From Euzebyaceae bacterium (GTDB lineage Bacteria > Actinomycetota > Nitriliruptoria > Euzebyales > Egibacteraceae), in contig JACCVM010000222.1 in the NCBI GenBank assembly GCA_013698135.1, positions 1 through 10,807 on the forward strand: a stretch of DNA of 10,807 nt, read 5' to 3'. This document shows positions 10,697 through 10,807 of the stretch, in pieces. The notes below the pieces were generated by a model that saw only the letters and a program-made list of their open reading frames with translations, did not search any database and was not told the DNA's origin. A program made the position numbers and the translations under genes. How positions within the stretch are numbered: position 1 is the first letter of the stretch; each line of letters opens with the position of its first letter.

Positions 10697-10807
10697 GTGA
10701 CCGGTCCGGATCCCAGGCGCTCCTCCTCCGCCGAGCTCAGCGCGCTTCCGAGGGTCGACGCCGTGGTCGCCGCCGCTGCCGGACTGGTCGACCGCCACGG
10801 CCGGGGG
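10697..10807 (+). CDS. selA: L-seryl-tRNA(Sec) selenium transferase, N-terminal fragment (runs off the window)
   Basis: Only the first 37 codons are present; the frame is open to the window edge. The encoded ELSALPRVDAVVAAAAGLVD followed by RHGRG resembles the small N-terminal domain of SelA, which in known members begins with a similar LPxxDxLL segment and binds tRNA(Sec). SelA converts Ser-tRNA(Sec) to Sec-tRNA(Sec) using selenophosphate, so its presence would mean UGA-encoded selenocysteine in this organism. No tRNA(Sec) gene, selB or selD lies in the window. The call rests on a short match, so another protein with a similar N-terminus is possible. Confidence 0.6.
   Translation, partial: MTGPDPRRSSSAELSALPRVDAVVAAAAGLVDRHGRG

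Overview
The window is compact, GC-rich bacterial DNA that looks like Actinomycetota. Supporting signs are the strong GC bias at third codon positions, many GTG starts, a SigK/RskA-type ECF sigma and anti-sigma pair, and promoters placed so that transcripts would be leaderless. The ATP-type (not GTP-type) PEP carboxykinase and the start of a selA gene suggest a less-studied actinobacterial lineage (Nitriliruptoria-like is my guess, with low confidence).

Layout. Positions 1-137 hold no gene but contain an 18-bp perfect inverted repeat. Positions 138-2457 (minus strand) encode APS kinase (cysC) followed by an SLC13/DASS-type permease with an RCK_C pair in its middle, probably a sulfate uptake and activation unit. 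A 245-bp divergent control region with a GGGTTAACCC palindrome and a 12-bp direct repeat separates this from a plus-strand gene for a probable nucleic-acid-binding protein with an Arg/Gly linker and a C-terminal winged-helix-like region (2703-3269). Next come an ECF sigma factor (3345-4007), its overlapping membrane anti-sigma factor (4004-4774) and a secreted CAP-domain protein (4868-5350). The CAP gene converges on pckA (5351-6895, minus) with no spacer: the two stop codons form TGATCA.

Upstream of pckA on the minus strand is a translationally coupled pair: a Nudix hydrolase with a NUDT19-like split Nudix box (7838-8644) and an LACTB2-like metallo-beta-lactamase-fold hydrolase (7011-7838).

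Positions 8704-10616 (plus) form an accessory segment of two toxin-antitoxin-like gene pairs. The first is a DUF6932-like protein with a nucleotidyltransferase GS-x9-DVD motif, overlapping by 4 nt a partner protein of unknown function. The second is an AbrB-fold VapB antitoxin and a VapC PIN toxin whose frame is broken by an apparent one-base deletion. The window ends inside the first 37 codons of a probable selA (selenocysteine synthase), which implies that the organism makes selenoproteins.

The best candidate for an undescribed system is the NTase-like/partner pair at 8704-9875. The best-supported regulatory observation is that a TAGCAT hexamer lies exactly 6 nt before the start codon of both the Nudix gene and selA, with a similar CATGAT before the sigma factor gene.
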